From: Massilia phyllostachyos
Lineage (GTDB): Bacteria > Pseudomonadota > Gammaproteobacteria > Burkholderiales > Burkholderiaceae_D
NCBI RefSeq assembly: GCF_021044825.1
Contig: NZ_JAJNOC010000002.1
Coordinates: 829,902-893,901, forward strand
DNA length: 64,000 nucleotides
Reading direction: 5' to 3'
Under the pieces are notes generated by a model. That model had not been told where the DNA came from and searched no databases. It saw only the letters and a program-made list of their open reading frames with translations. This document shows positions 9,085 to 16,996 of the stretch, piece by piece; position 1 is the stretch's first letter, and each line of letters opens with the position of its first letter. The position numbers and the translations under genes were made by a program.

Positions 9085-9596
9085 TTGACCACCTTCAAGG
9101 GTGCGATGTACGCTCTCCCTTCCATATTCGCGCGCATTTTTTCACGCGCGCGCGACAGGCGCGACATGACCGTACCGATGGGAATCTTGAGCGTTTGCGC
9201 GACGTCGTCGTAACTCATTTCTTCCAAGGCCACCAGCAGCAGGATTTCACGCTGTTCCTCTGGCAGCGCACGCAAGGCCGTTTCCATGTCGCGCAGTTCG
9301 AGTCCGCTTGAAGGACTGCCAGGTGCTAGTGCCATCGATGTCTCCTCGTTGAGCGCTTCCGTCGGCACTGAAGGCCGCCGCGCCTGGTCGATACGCACGT
9401 TGTGCATGATGCTGAACAACCATGCGCGCATATCGCTACCACCCTCCCATGACGCCAGTCTCCCCCATCCGCGCTCGACCGTGTCCTGCACCAGGTCGTC
9501 GGCGCCGGCCCGATCGCCGACCAATGCCCGCGCATAGCGGCGCAGACGGGGAATACAGGCCAGCAGCTGGTCGCGCGAATTGGGCATGGATGTCAC
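9081..9596 (-). CDS. ECF-family RNA polymerase sigma factor
   Basis: This is a 171-residue sigma-70 family protein of the extracytoplasmic-function type. Region 2 is about residues 10-80 (DDLVQDTVERGW and AWLFSIMHNVRID), and region 4 is about 110-160 (REILLLVALEEMSYDDVAQTL, IPIGTVMSRLSRAREK). The longer frame begins at a GTG (9596); an ATG three codons in (9587) is an equal candidate and neither has a strong ribosome binding site. It overlaps the anti-sigma gene and follows the SnoaL-like gene by 19 bp. It probably drives transcription of its own operon. Confidence 0.92.
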   Translation of the reverse strand: MTSMPNSRDQLLACIPRLRRYARALVGDRAGADDLVQDTVERGWGRLASWEGGSDMRAWLFSIMHNVRIDQARRPSVPTEALNEETSMALAPGSPSSGLELRDMETALRALPEEQREILLLVALEEMSYDDVAQTLKIPIGTVMSRLSRAREKMRANMEGRAYIAPLKVVK

Positions 9597-9615
9597 TGGA
9601 GTATCGGTCGATTAA

Positions 9616-10044
9616 TCAATAAGCTGCTGCGGTCAGTTTCGGATCGATCTGCCAGGTTTCGTTGACCAGCTTGCCATCGCGGTAGGTCAGCACATAGCGC
9701 ACATTGACCTGTGCCTTGCCTTCGAACTGCACCTTGGCGACGATCGTCGCACCCTTTGGGTTCGCCGATTCCTCCAGAGCAAGCACAGTCACGCGCGCCG
9801 GCCCGACAGCCTTGCCGAACTTTTCCCAGGTGGCGCGAATGGCATCGGAACCGGCGTACATGCCGTCAAGCGGCCCGCCGACCCATGTCAGCTGGGCGTT
9901 GTCGGCATAGCCACGCATGATGACGGACGTGTCACCGGCGCCAATGGCGCTAAAGTGAATCTGCGCGGCATCGCTCATCGGGCTGGCGACAGCGCTGCCG
10001 ATCGAAGCACTAGCGAGGATGACGGCGAAGATCGCTTGTTTCAT
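9616..10044 (-). CDS. Secreted SnoaL/DUF4440-like small protein
   Basis: This is a 142-residue protein with a signal peptide (residues 1-20, ending SAVA). An NTF2-like cone-fold domain (about 22-138) has the pattern SDAAQIHFSAIGAGDTSVIMRGY..AQLTWVGGPLDGMYAG..AIRATWEKFG. Proteins of this group (SgcJ/EcaC-like) bind small ligands or act as stress-associated accessory proteins; no catalytic residues can be assigned. It is the first gene of the minus-strand operon leading through the sigma factor to the sulfite-oxidase-family enzyme, which suggests an early stress-response role. The ATG at 10044 is preceded by GGGAGAA. Confidence 0.8.
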   Translation of the reverse strand: MKQAIFAVILASASIGSAVASPMSDAAQIHFSAIGAGDTSVIMRGYADNAQLTWVGGPLDGMYAGSDAIRATWEKFGKAVGPARVTVLALEESANPKGATIVAKVQFEGKAQVNVRYVLTYRDGKLVNETWQIDPKLTAAAY

Positions 10045-10094
10045 GAAATTCTCCCTGGTTGGGTCAGTCGGACGGAAAAAACCGGTGTTATCGA

Positions 10095-10123
10095 GGTGAA
10101 CGGATCTGCGGATGATTTATTCC
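10095..10123 (-). promoter_or_regulatory. Candidate ECF-type promoter of the cargo operon
   Basis: Just past the LysR stop codon the minus strand reads GGAATA (10118-10123) and, 15 bases on, CGTT near 10099-10102. This is a GGAA-N16-CGTT pattern of the kind used by ECF sigma factors, about 55 bp upstream of the first operon gene. The match is by eye to a loose consensus and could be chance. Confidence 0.3.
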
Positions 10124-10125
10124 AT

Positions 10126-11049
10126 CTATTTCAAATTAATTTTCGCAGGCGTTTCGTCGCGCGCTATTTGGGAGAGGCGGATCATCGCTTCCAGCGCCAG
10201 AGATGCCTTTGTCTTGTACCGTTCGGGATGGCGCAACATGTAGAACGCGCGCTCCGGCAAGTCGATGTTTGCTTTCGCCAGCAAACCTGCCCGCAGATGC
10301 GAGGCTACTACCAGTTCCGACATGGCGGTGGCGAACTTGCCGGCCATCACAGCGGAGCGGACCGCTTCGTTGGACGGCAATGTGAGTGCGATATCGAGTG
10401 CATCGAAGTCGACATGCATCGCCTGAAGTGCGCACTCGAGCGCCGAGCGCGTGCCGGACCCCTTTTCGCGCAAGATCCACTGTGCCTCAAGAAGATCCGC
10501 GTGCAGCAGCCTCCTCCCTGAAGCCCATGGATGGTGCGCTGCGACTACAGCGACGATCTGGTCGGATGCGATGGCATCGACCGATAGTGTCGGCTCGTCG
10601 ATGACGCCCTCGACAAAGCCAAGGTCGGCGCCCCCCTGAAGCACTGCTTGGGCGACATTATGGGTGTTATCGATGGTCACGCTCAGTGCGATCGCCGGAT
10701 GCGCTTGGCGAAATTGCACGAGGTACTCGGGTAGCCAATAGCTGGCGATAGTCTGACTCGCATGAATGGTCAGCGTGCCACGTTTCATTCCACCCAGCTC
10801 GGCCAATGTCAGTTCGGCGGCGCGCGCGCTGGCGATCGTGCGGCGTGCTTCTATCAGGAAAATACGGCCCGCTTCGCTGATCTCGATGCCGCGGCCGACG
10901 CGATTGAATAGGGCAGTACCATAGCGTTCTTCCAGCACCTTGATCGAAGCACTTACCGCTGAAGGGGTGAGCGCCAACACTGCGGCGGCCTGGGTCAAAT
11001 GCTGTCGCTCGGCGACTTCAACAAAAATCCGCAATTGTTCTAGTGTCAT
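10126..11049 (-). CDS. LysR-family transcriptional regulator, YeiE/CysB-like
   Basis: This is a 307-residue LysR regulator. The N-terminal winged helix (residues 1-60, MTLEQLRIFVEVAERQHLTQ; SAVSASIKVLEERYGTALFNR) precedes a periplasmic-binding-protein-like effector domain (about 90-295). The start is the ATG at 11049, since the conserved MTLEQL begins there and an upstream start would lie in the operator region. It is transcribed away from the YeiH-type exporter gene, the same divergent pair as yeiE-yeiH in enterobacteria. It probably senses a sulfur species such as sulfite and activates the exporter; that is inferred from family and context. Confidence 0.9.
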   Translation of the reverse strand: MTLEQLRIFVEVAERQHLTQAAAVLALTPSAVSASIKVLEERYGTALFNRVGRGIEISEAGRIFLIEARRTIASARAAELTLAELGGMKRGTLTIHASQTIASYWLPEYLVQFRQAHPAIALSVTIDNTHNVAQAVLQGGADLGFVEGVIDEPTLSVDAIASDQIVAVVAAHHPWASGRRLLHADLLEAQWILREKGSGTRSALECALQAMHVDFDALDIALTLPSNEAVRSAVMAGKFATAMSELVVASHLRAGLLAKANIDLPERAFYMLRHPERYKTKASLALEAMIRLSQIARDETPAKINLK

Positions 11050-11155
11050 CTGATTGTTCAATTCTATTGAACGATATATTCGATATTGTAAGATGGACAT
11101 AACAATCTGTCGACTTGATAATCGTTCTATTGAATTCGAGAATCAGGAGCGGCAA
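11050..11155. promoter_or_regulatory. LysR/exporter divergent operator with paired TTCTATTGAA boxes
   Basis: The 106-bp space between the divergent LysR and exporter genes contains TTCTATTGAA at 11062-11071 and again at 11125-11134. Each is itself a TTC-N4-GAA dyad. The extended copies (AATTCTATTGAACGAT and ATCGTTCTATTGAATT) read as near inverted repeats of each other. The A+T-rich stretch between them (ATATATTCGATATTG) is a likely promoter core. Two spaced dyads flanking a promoter fit a LysR-type operator. Confidence 0.6.
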
Positions 11156-12172
11156 ATGGTCAAGCAACCACTAAAACTCGTTCGCAACGCGCTGCCAGGC
11201 TTGGCACTTTGCGCTGTGGTTACTGCGATAGCTTACGCAATGGAAAACATCGAAAGCGCTTTATTTGGCCACGCATGGCTCGAAAGCCTGGTGCTGGCCA
11301 TTCTTCTAGGCACCGCCGTGCGGACGGTGCATCGGCTCGATACTCGCTTCGAAGACGGCATCCAAGTCGGTGCGAAATTATTGCTGGAAATCGCGGTCGT
11401 GCTGCTGGGCGCTTCGGTCAGCGCCGGTGCGCTGCTCGAAAACGGCATCGGTCTGATGAGCGGCATCGCGGCAGTGGTCGCCATCGCGATTGCGCTCAGC
11501 TTTGCCCTTGGCCGTGCTTTTGGTCTGCCGCGCAAGATGGCCATCTTGATTGCCTGCGGCAATTCGATTTGCGGTAACTCTGCCATTGCCGCGGTGGCCC
11601 CGGTTATCGATGCGGATGGAAAGGACGTCGCTGCGGCGATCGCCTTCACTGCCGTGCTTGGCGTTGTCGTGGTGCTGGTGCTGCCACTAATGGTGTCACT
11701 GTTGTCGTTTTCACCAACGCAGTTCGGTGTCTTTGCCGGGCTGACCGTCTACGCGGTGCCCCAGGTGCTGGCCGCGACCTCATCGATATCGCTTAGCAGC
11801 GTCCACATCGGCACCCTGGTGAAACTGGTGCGGGTGCTGATGCTGGGCCCAGTCGTGCTGGTACTGTCGCTGATTGGTCGGCGCGAAGGTGGTCGTCGTC
11901 CTGCGCTGTCCCATATGGTCCCGTGGTTCATCGTCGGCTTTTTGCTACTGCTGACCTTGCGCTCGTTCGGCGCCATTCCAGAGGCGGCAATTGCGCCGAT
12001 GCACGTGACGGCGAATTTTCTCACCATTATGTCGATGGCCGCACTCGGACTCGGCGTCGATGCGCGCTCAGTCATGCGGGCCGGTTGCCGGGTCGCCGCA
12101 GTTGTCGTGTTGTCGCTGCTGGCGTTGGCAGTCATCAGTTTTTTCCTGATAAAAATGCTCGGCATCGTTTGA
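11156..12172 (+). CDS. YeiH-family putative sulfate/sulfite exporter, inner membrane
   Basis: This is a 338-residue, strongly hydrophobic protein with about ten membrane segments, of the YeiH (UPF0324, putative sulfate exporter) family. Family patterns include the early LVLAILLGTAVRT, the block ACGNSICGNSAIAAVAPVI near residues 135-155, and the C-terminal LTIMSMAALGLGVD. The start ATG at 11156 has a good ribosome binding site (AGGAG). Beside a sulfite-oxidase-family operon it would remove sulfite, or the sulfate made from it, from the cytoplasm. The family's transported substrate is not firmly settled, so the direction and ion are inferred. Confidence 0.85.
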   Translation: MVKQPLKLVRNALPGLALCAVVTAIAYAMENIESALFGHAWLESLVLAILLGTAVRTVHRLDTRFEDGIQVGAKLLLEIAVVLLGASVSAGALLENGIGLMSGIAAVVAIAIALSFALGRAFGLPRKMAILIACGNSICGNSAIAAVAPVIDADGKDVAAAIAFTAVLGVVVVLVLPLMVSLLSFSPTQFGVFAGLTVYAVPQVLAATSSISLSSVHIGTLVKLVRVLMLGPVVLVLSLIGRREGGRRPALSHMVPWFIVGFLLLLTLRSFGAIPEAAIAPMHVTANFLTIMSMAALGLGVDARSVMRAGCRVAAVVVLSLLALAVISFFLIKMLGIV

Positions 12173-12270
12173 AGCACTGCCCGATTAGCGGCTACCGTTA
12201 GAAATCGAGGATCTGTATTTTTTTAATACGAGAAACTTGGTGGTATTGCAGAAAGTTACAGTCTGATACG

Positions 12271-12530
12271 CTTGGCAAGCAGTCGCGCAATGCGCTTGCC
12301 AGAGCGGTCTTGATTCATCGCTTAGGTGATATGTGCGACCGCGGCTTAAACCTGGTGACGGGCGCCATCGTTCTTTGGCATGCGGTGTTTCTGGAGCGGG
12401 CGACACAGGTTGCGCGCGGTCCTGGCAGCACCCCGACGCCAGTATGCTGCAGTTTCGTGTCCTCGTTGGCCTGGGAGCACATCTACGGGACCGGATATTA
12501 CATTTGAAGGAAGAGCAAGAAGGTTGATGA
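12271..12530 (+). pseudogene. Decayed 3' end of a second Tn21-like tnpA
   Basis: Three reading frames together spell the C-terminus of a Tn21-type transposase. SRNALARAV and HRLGD come from 12280-12325, then after a small deletion GLNLVTGAIVLW and FLERATQ (about 12345-12415). A frame change leads to SMLQF, and another to LAWEHIYGTG (about 12470-12500). The order matches the end of Tn21 TnpA, and the fragment points straight at the inverted repeat 44 bp further on, as an intact tnpA would. At least two frameshifts and a deletion show it is dead. Confidence 0.85.
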
Positions 12531-12573
12531 GAAAAATATCGGCCGCTGCGGACTTCAAGAATCGGTAACAGGG

Positions 12574-12611
12574 CTTAGCGCCCGATTTTTTCCGTTTTCC
12601 CTATTCTCCCC
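12574..12611 (-). repeat. Right 38-bp terminal inverted repeat of the Tn3-family transposon
   Basis: Read on the minus strand from 12611, this begins GGGG, contains GAAAACGGAAAAAA and ends CGCTAAG after exactly 38 bases. These are the shared landmarks of Tn21/Tn4430-type ends. Its outer end touches the subtilase gene: the ietS frame crosses 12611 and stops inside the repeat. The five bases just outside are AGGTA (12612-12616), the expected target duplication. Confidence 0.92.
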
Positions 12612-13531
12612 AGGTAAGCCGCGGACGTCGACTCGGCACCCGGCAGGACCGTCTCCTGCACCCACTGGCTCAGGTCGGAGTGACCAATCCCTCCGTCGAA
12701 GACCGCGACCTTGAGCGACGTGTCGATCGCCGGCAGAGCAGGCAGGGCAGGGGCCGCAATGCTCGATGCGCGCATTTCCCTTCCACCGATACGTAGTGAG
12801 GGCATGACCCGAACGGCGCGGACGAACTGAAATGCGGACAAGCCATGTGCTTTTGACGCCGGCAGGCGTACCGGAACAAAGGTCAGTCCGGAAACGATCA
12901 ACGCACGCGCGATATCGGCCACCCCGCCAAGCGATTCGGCGTAGCGGGCAAATGCCTTGACGATGTCGCCGTCTTGCGCCGACGCGTGAAGCACTACCTC
13001 AAGGGTTGGGCGATTCGAGATCGTCTCGTCGACATAATTCTTGTCGGAAGCTGCGAATGGCTGCACCAATTCGAAGCGGCAAAACGCCTTCTGGTGCGTC
13101 TGTGGGATCCTGGTGGAAAACAGCATGTCGGCCAAACGGCGGAAGGCGTCGTCCGAGCCAGCCACGTACAGCGCGGCCGTGAAGAGCGATTCGCCACTGC
13201 GCTGTCGACTGCTGGCGACATTGCGTGGCACGACGTAGGCCGAGCGGCTGCCGACGCAACGCAGACCGCTCGCCTTCAGGAGGCCGTTAGGATGATGTGT
13301 CTTGGCCAGGAAGGCGGGATGGAGCGTGAACCTGGCAACGGACTCACCGCGGGGCTTGATGATGGCTGGCTGCGCCTGTTGCTCCTGCATGAGCCGCCCG
13401 AGCTGCTTGCCCAGCGACTCACGCTGCTCCGCGATGTTATACGGGTACTTTTTGTCACCCGAGCCGCGATTGAGCTTGAATGGCTGCGTCAGTGTTTCGC
13501 CATATCCCAAGATGATGTTCGTTGCCGCCAT
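12612..13531 (-). pseudogene. ietS: IetS-like subtilase, interrupted by the Tn3 transposon
   Basis: The ATG at 13531 lies 6 bp after the ietA stop. The visible ~306 residues are the N-terminal extension of IetS-type subtilisin-like proteases followed by the catalytic Asp motif VAVFDGGIGHSDL near residue 275. The transposon end then takes over and the frame stops inside its inverted repeat. The His and Ser catalytic motifs are lost, so no protease activity is possible from this fragment. In IetAS systems the protease is the toxic partner held in check by the AAA ATPase. The rest of the gene should lie beyond the transposon's left end. Confidence 0.82.
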
Positions 13532-13537
13532 GCTTAA

Positions 13538-14623
13538 TTACTCCCCGAGGTAACGTTTGATGACACTGCCGACTGTTGGATGAGTTTTGCCCATGCTTGT
13601 GGCAATTTCCCGGCGCGAGTGGCCAGCCAGGTACATGAGCAACATCTCGCCTTCCTGGGGCTTGGCCATATTCCCCTTGCTCATTCGTAGACGCACGGCG
13701 TTCTTGACCAGGGTAGGCACGAGGTCGGCTTTTTCCAGCAATGCCGTCTTGCGCGCGGAGTTCACCAGCTGGCCAATCCCGCTGAACGATTCACCGTGGA
13801 GCAGCGCAGCGAGGTTTTTGCGGACCTTCTCTTCCATGGGCAGATCGGCCAAGTAGGTTTCGATAAGCTCGGCGGAGGGTGGCTCAAACTGGATAACGTG
13901 GTCAAAGCGGCGCCAGACCGCGGGGTCGAGCAATTCTCCGTGATTGGTAGCGGCAATGAGCAGGGCGTTGGCCGGCCAGTCATCCAGGGCCTGCAGCAGC
14001 ACGTTAACCAGGCGCTTCAATTCGCCGACATCGGTGTCATCGTCTCGGCGCTTGGCAATCGCGTCAAATTCGTCGAGCAGCAACACGCAGGGCCGGGACA
14101 TGGCGTGGTCGAACACGGCGCGCACGTTGTTCCCGGTCTTTCCAAGGAAGCTGCTCATGACCGTCGCAAGGTTCAGGGTAAGCAAGGGGAGCTTGAGCTC
14201 CTGGGCAAGCCAGTACGCAGCCAAGGTCTTGCCGACGCCAGGCTGGCCACAAAACAGCAGCATGCGAGCCGGAGCCAGTCCTTCCTGGATTAGCACGTCG
14301 AGGCTGCGCCATTCCTTGAGCACATCGTCGAGTACATCCTGCACGGTACCGTTAAACACCGGCCTTTTCGGTACGACGACTGGAAAGATGGTCTCGACCA
14401 ATTCCATGCGAGAGTCGGCGTCGACTGGCGCCGGCACGAAGTCGCCCGCACCACGCATGACGTTTTCGGCTGAGAGGAACTGTGCAATTTCCTGCGCCAG
14501 GGGTAGATCGGTGTGTTTGAGCTTGGTCGCGAACCGACCGACAGCGAGCGCGAATGCGCTACGCGAGCCGGTCATGCCGGACTGAATAACACTAACAAGC
14601 TCTTTTCGCGGGAAGCTTTCCAC
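13538..14623 (-). CDS. ietA: IetA-like AAA+ ATPase (antitoxin/partner of the subtilase)
   Basis: This is a 361-residue protein from a GTG at 14623 with AAGGA five bases upstream. The AAA+ core is about residues 130-270: Walker A GQPGVGKT, Walker B VLLLDEFDAIAKR, sensor 1 AATNH, and an arginine-finger region WRRFDH. A C-terminal helix-turn-helix follows (GHSRREIATSMGKTHPTVGSV, about 325-350), which may mean DNA binding or autoregulation. It is followed after 6 bp by the subtilase gene, the ietA-ietS order known from Agrobacterium Ti plasmid addiction and later reported as an anti-phage system. Here it is intact but its partner is cut by the transposon. Confidence 0.85.
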   Translation of the reverse strand: MESFPRKELVSVIQSGMTGSRSAFALAVGRFATKLKHTDLPLAQEIAQFLSAENVMRGAGDFVPAPVDADSRMELVETIFPVVVPKRPVFNGTVQDVLDDVLKEWRSLDVLIQEGLAPARMLLFCGQPGVGKTLAAYWLAQELKLPLLTLNLATVMSSFLGKTGNNVRAVFDHAMSRPCVLLLDEFDAIAKRRDDDTDVGELKRLVNVLLQALDDWPANALLIAATNHGELLDPAVWRRFDHVIQFEPPSAELIETYLADLPMEEKVRKNLAALLHGESFSGIGQLVNSARKTALLEKADLVPTLVKNAVRLRMSKGNMAKPQEGEMLLMYLAGHSRREIATSMGKTHPTVGSVIKRYLGE

Positions 14624-14856
14624 GAGAATCCTTTAAAAACAATCAGATATCGAAACTGGTAAATTCTTTGATGTTGATTTTAACTGAACTTTACCGCTTC
14701 AGCTACTGATATCACTGGGGACCTGAAGAAAGGACGATGGCCTGTGGAGCGCGTGCACAGTAATCCGACATAATGGCAATAATGTCAGAATTCCGGGGCA
14801 GGGCGCCGGCATCGCAACGGTTTACGTAGTATTACCAAACACCTCCGGAGGACGTC

Positions 14857-15930
14857 ATGCTCGACAACGCTCAGCTTACGAATGCCATGCAGGCCGACAT
14901 CGACGCCCTGCGCGAACGGTTTCCCCGTACCGCGGATCTGTATCGCGAGGCGTGCGGCGTCATGTTCTTCAGGTATGGACTGACGCCGACAACGAACGCG
15001 CTCTACCAGCTCGTTCGCAAGGGAAGCATGTCAGTGCCTGCAGAAGCATTGAGGCGGTTCTGGAGCGAACTGCGAGAACGAGCCAGGGTCGACCTGCAAC
15101 ACGCGGACTTGCCGGACCAGGTCAAGCAGTCAGCCGGTCAGCTGGTCGGGGAGATCTGGTCGTTGGCCCGCCAGGCAGCTGACGAGTCGATCGCGGCCCT
15201 GCGGCAGAGCACGGCGGCCGAGCGCGACGCGGCCCTGACTGAGAAAGCCGCCCTGGAGAAGCAAGCTGCCGAACTCTTATTGCAGCTCGAGGACGCCCGC
15301 ACCCGGATCGCATCGGCTGAGGCGGCCGTTGCGCAACAGCGAGAAGAACTTAGCGCCGGCGCGGCAATCGAGCGGGAGACGCAGGCGAGGTTGGCCGAAT
15401 CCCGGACAGAAATCGAGCGGCTGCAAGGCCTGATCGAGTCAATGTCCGCGGCACACGCGACTGAGATCGACAAGATAACGGGGCGCGTTGTTCAAGCAGA
15501 ACAACGCTATGTCGACCTGGAAAAACGCACGCTCGTTGACCTGGACCGCGAGCGAACGGCCGCGTCCAAACTACAAAAGCAACTCGATGCGGAGCGCAAG
15601 GCCTCTGCCTCCCGGCTTGAAGAGCTGCAGGGCCAGGTTCAGGCGTCTCAATTGCAGCTTGCAAGACAAAGCCGGGAGCTTGGCGGCTATGTGGCCAAGG
15701 CCGAACTATTCTCGGACGAACGCGACCGAGCGGCCCGGCAGGCTGCGGAATGCGCACTCCGGAGTGCAGAGCTTGGCAGCGAGCTTGCCGCCGAACGCGC
15801 CAAGGTAGCCGAGCTTCGCGGGCAGCTCGAGCGAAAAGCGCCGGAATCGGCATCAGTTAGCCAGGCGTCGAGTCCGACACGGGCAGGCCCTCGCCGTCGG
15901 AGACCTGCGCGGAACAAGCCAGGCGAATAG
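14857..15930 (+). CDS. KfrA-like coiled-coil DNA-binding protein
   Basis: This is a 357-residue protein with a KfrA_N-type helical DNA-binding domain at residues ~5-110 (DLYREACGVMFFRYGLTPTTNALYQLV). A continuous Ala/Glu/Arg/Gln coiled coil follows to about residue 330, with a basic Pro/Arg tail. The ribosome binding site is excellent (GGAGG, 6 bp). KfrA proteins bind plasmid promoters and may act in partition or replication control, and similar proteins accompany many integrative elements. It is divergent from ietA across 230 bp and convergent with the HNH-like gene. It is distinct from TnpT at 2154-3122, with which it shares only architecture. Confidence 0.8.
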   Translation: MLDNAQLTNAMQADIDALRERFPRTADLYREACGVMFFRYGLTPTTNALYQLVRKGSMSVPAEALRRFWSELRERARVDLQHADLPDQVKQSAGQLVGEIWSLARQAADESIAALRQSTAAERDAALTEKAALEKQAAELLLQLEDARTRIASAEAAVAQQREELSAGAAIERETQARLAESRTEIERLQGLIESMSAAHATEIDKITGRVVQAEQRYVDLEKRTLVDLDRERTAASKLQKQLDAERKASASRLEELQGQVQASQLQLARQSRELGGYVAKAELFSDERDRAARQAAECALRSAELGSELAAERAKVAELRGQLERKAPESASVSQASSPTRAGPRRRRPARNKPGE

Positions 15931-15943
15931 GGTAGGCAGGACG

Positions 15944-16600
15944 CTAGCGGCCCAAGTCCGACACGCCGCTCAGCTGCCTGCAGCTGACTGACTCGTCCGT
16001 CGTAAACGAACGTCCAAAGCGATGTCGGATCCACATATACCTGTCCATGTTCAGGTACGTCAAGTCAAGCGCACGAGCTCCAGCCTTATTGAGTTCGGCA
16101 ACTTCCGCAAAAGCGAGCTGCTCCAGCTGAGAAAATACCGATTCCGGCAACAGGTACAGGCCCATCAAGTGCTCTTTAACCTGGCGATACAACGCAGGGT
16201 TCCGCAGCGCATAACCGATGTGCTTGCCTAGGTGGCACAAGTGGCACAGGGCCCTTAGCCGAACCAGCTTCATGACGTGCCGTCCGCCGGTGTCCCCGGG
16301 ACCAGGCGGCAAGTACCTCCATACCTCGTGGCACTCCAGTTGTAGGGTGCTTCCGCATTCTCGGCACCGCTTGCCGTCGCCCTCGATCGTCATTTTGCGC
16401 AACAGCCGCCAGACGTCATTCGGGAGGACCGCCCGCACACACTTGCGGTGCATGACCTGGGGAATCAGTTCGAACACCAGCGCGCGCCCGGCGGCGGTAT
16501 CTTCTGCGCGTCCGTCCTCGAGCCGGGCGGACGACTGGAGAATCAGCCCAGGCACGCCCCGAATGAGTGGTCCGCGATGAGTTTCGTTCGCTTCAGCCAT
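15944..16600 (-). CDS. HNH-like zinc-binding endonuclease, putative
   Basis: This is a 218-residue protein from the ATG at 16600 with GGAGG upstream. A zinc/HNH-like core lies in the middle: CRECG (two Cys), LECHEVW (the likely HNH His), then LRALCHLCHLGKHIGYA (second Cys pair plus His). The order CxxC-HE-CxxC-xxxH is the usual HNH nuclease layout. The N-terminal 80 residues and the C-terminus (about 150-218, helical) are not recognised. Its target is unknown. The context of a KfrA-like gene and a broken defence pair suggests an element-encoded defence or maintenance gene. It could be a catalytically inactive zinc protein; the match is by motif only. Confidence 0.6.
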   Translation of the reverse strand: MAEANETHRGPLIRGVPGLILQSSARLEDGRAEDTAAGRALVFELIPQVMHRKCVRAVLPNDVWRLLRKMTIEGDGKRCRECGSTLQLECHEVWRYLPPGPGDTGGRHVMKLVRLRALCHLCHLGKHIGYALRNPALYRQVKEHLMGLYLLPESVFSQLEQLAFAEVAELNKAGARALDLTYLNMDRYMWIRHRFGRSFTTDESVSCRQLSGVSDLGR

Positions 16601-16753
16601 GTCGACCCTCCGAAGAAAAGTGCGATGACGCATCGACCTGGACAGGCGCCGGCCCCGTCGTGACTGTAGGGAGGCCAAAGCATTCTTAACCGCCATCGCA
16701 GCTTCGTTTCGACGTCGCGCAGACGTGGGGGGAGGCACGGTTAAGGAGAGTCA

Positions 16754-16966
16754 ATGCGCCGTGCCATGTCTTGGCAGCTAGGCGCAGATCCACTGGATTG
16801 GTTTCAGCACGACGAGCCAGAAGAGCAAAAAATGTTCATAAACCTGGCGCCCGGCAGAAGTCGTGACGCAATGCTTGAACGGCAGCTCTCACCGGAAAAA
16901 CCACCAGAGGAATTAAGCCTGGTCTGGCGGGACGATGGTGATCTGCAGATTTTGCGGGCAGGTTGA
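16754..16966 (+). CDS. Small protein of unknown function (70 residues)
   Basis: The ATG at 16754 is preceded by AAGGAG at ideal spacing, which supports translation. The product begins MRRAMSWQLGADPLDWFQHD and continues as an acidic, Pro/Glu-containing chain with no signal peptide or membrane segment. It resembles nothing I recognise. It lies divergently upstream of the HNH-like gene and may belong to the same island. Confidence 0.5.
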   Translation: MRRAMSWQLGADPLDWFQHDEPEEQKMFINLAPGRSRDAMLERQLSPEKPPEELSLVWRDDGDLQILRAG

Positions 16967-16996
16967 ACGAAGCACAGACCCTGAAAGATTAGACGG

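Larger units (their letters stand above)
1..12611. mobile_element. Tn3-family transposon (left end outside window) carrying a sulfite-oxidase/exporter cargo
   Basis: The segment runs from a Tn21-like tnpA cut by the left window edge to a 38-bp terminal inverted repeat at 12574-12611. It encodes TnpA, the coiled-coil protein TnpT and the tyrosine recombinase TnpS, then a cargo of nine genes (4471-12172) and a decayed tnpA 3' end (12271-12530). The right end lies inside a subtilase gene (ietS), whose frame stops inside the inverted repeat. Tn3 elements usually leave a 5-bp target duplication, so AGGTA at 12612-12616 should recur beyond the left end. Seen: genes, end sequence, interrupted host gene. 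Inferred: that everything between belongs to one element; nested insertions are possible. Confidence 0.85.

Noticed and set aside
12310..12510. Short frame that could be taken for a small gene next to the transposon end
   Set aside because: Its pieces spell a frameshifted TnpA C-terminus, so it is listed as a pseudogene.
14770..14830. GGGG-containing segment with ATAATG-type repeats upstream of the KfrA-like gene, considered as another Tn3 end
   Set aside because: It lacks the GAAAACGGAAAA and CGCTAAG landmarks and does not give a 38-bp end in either orientation.
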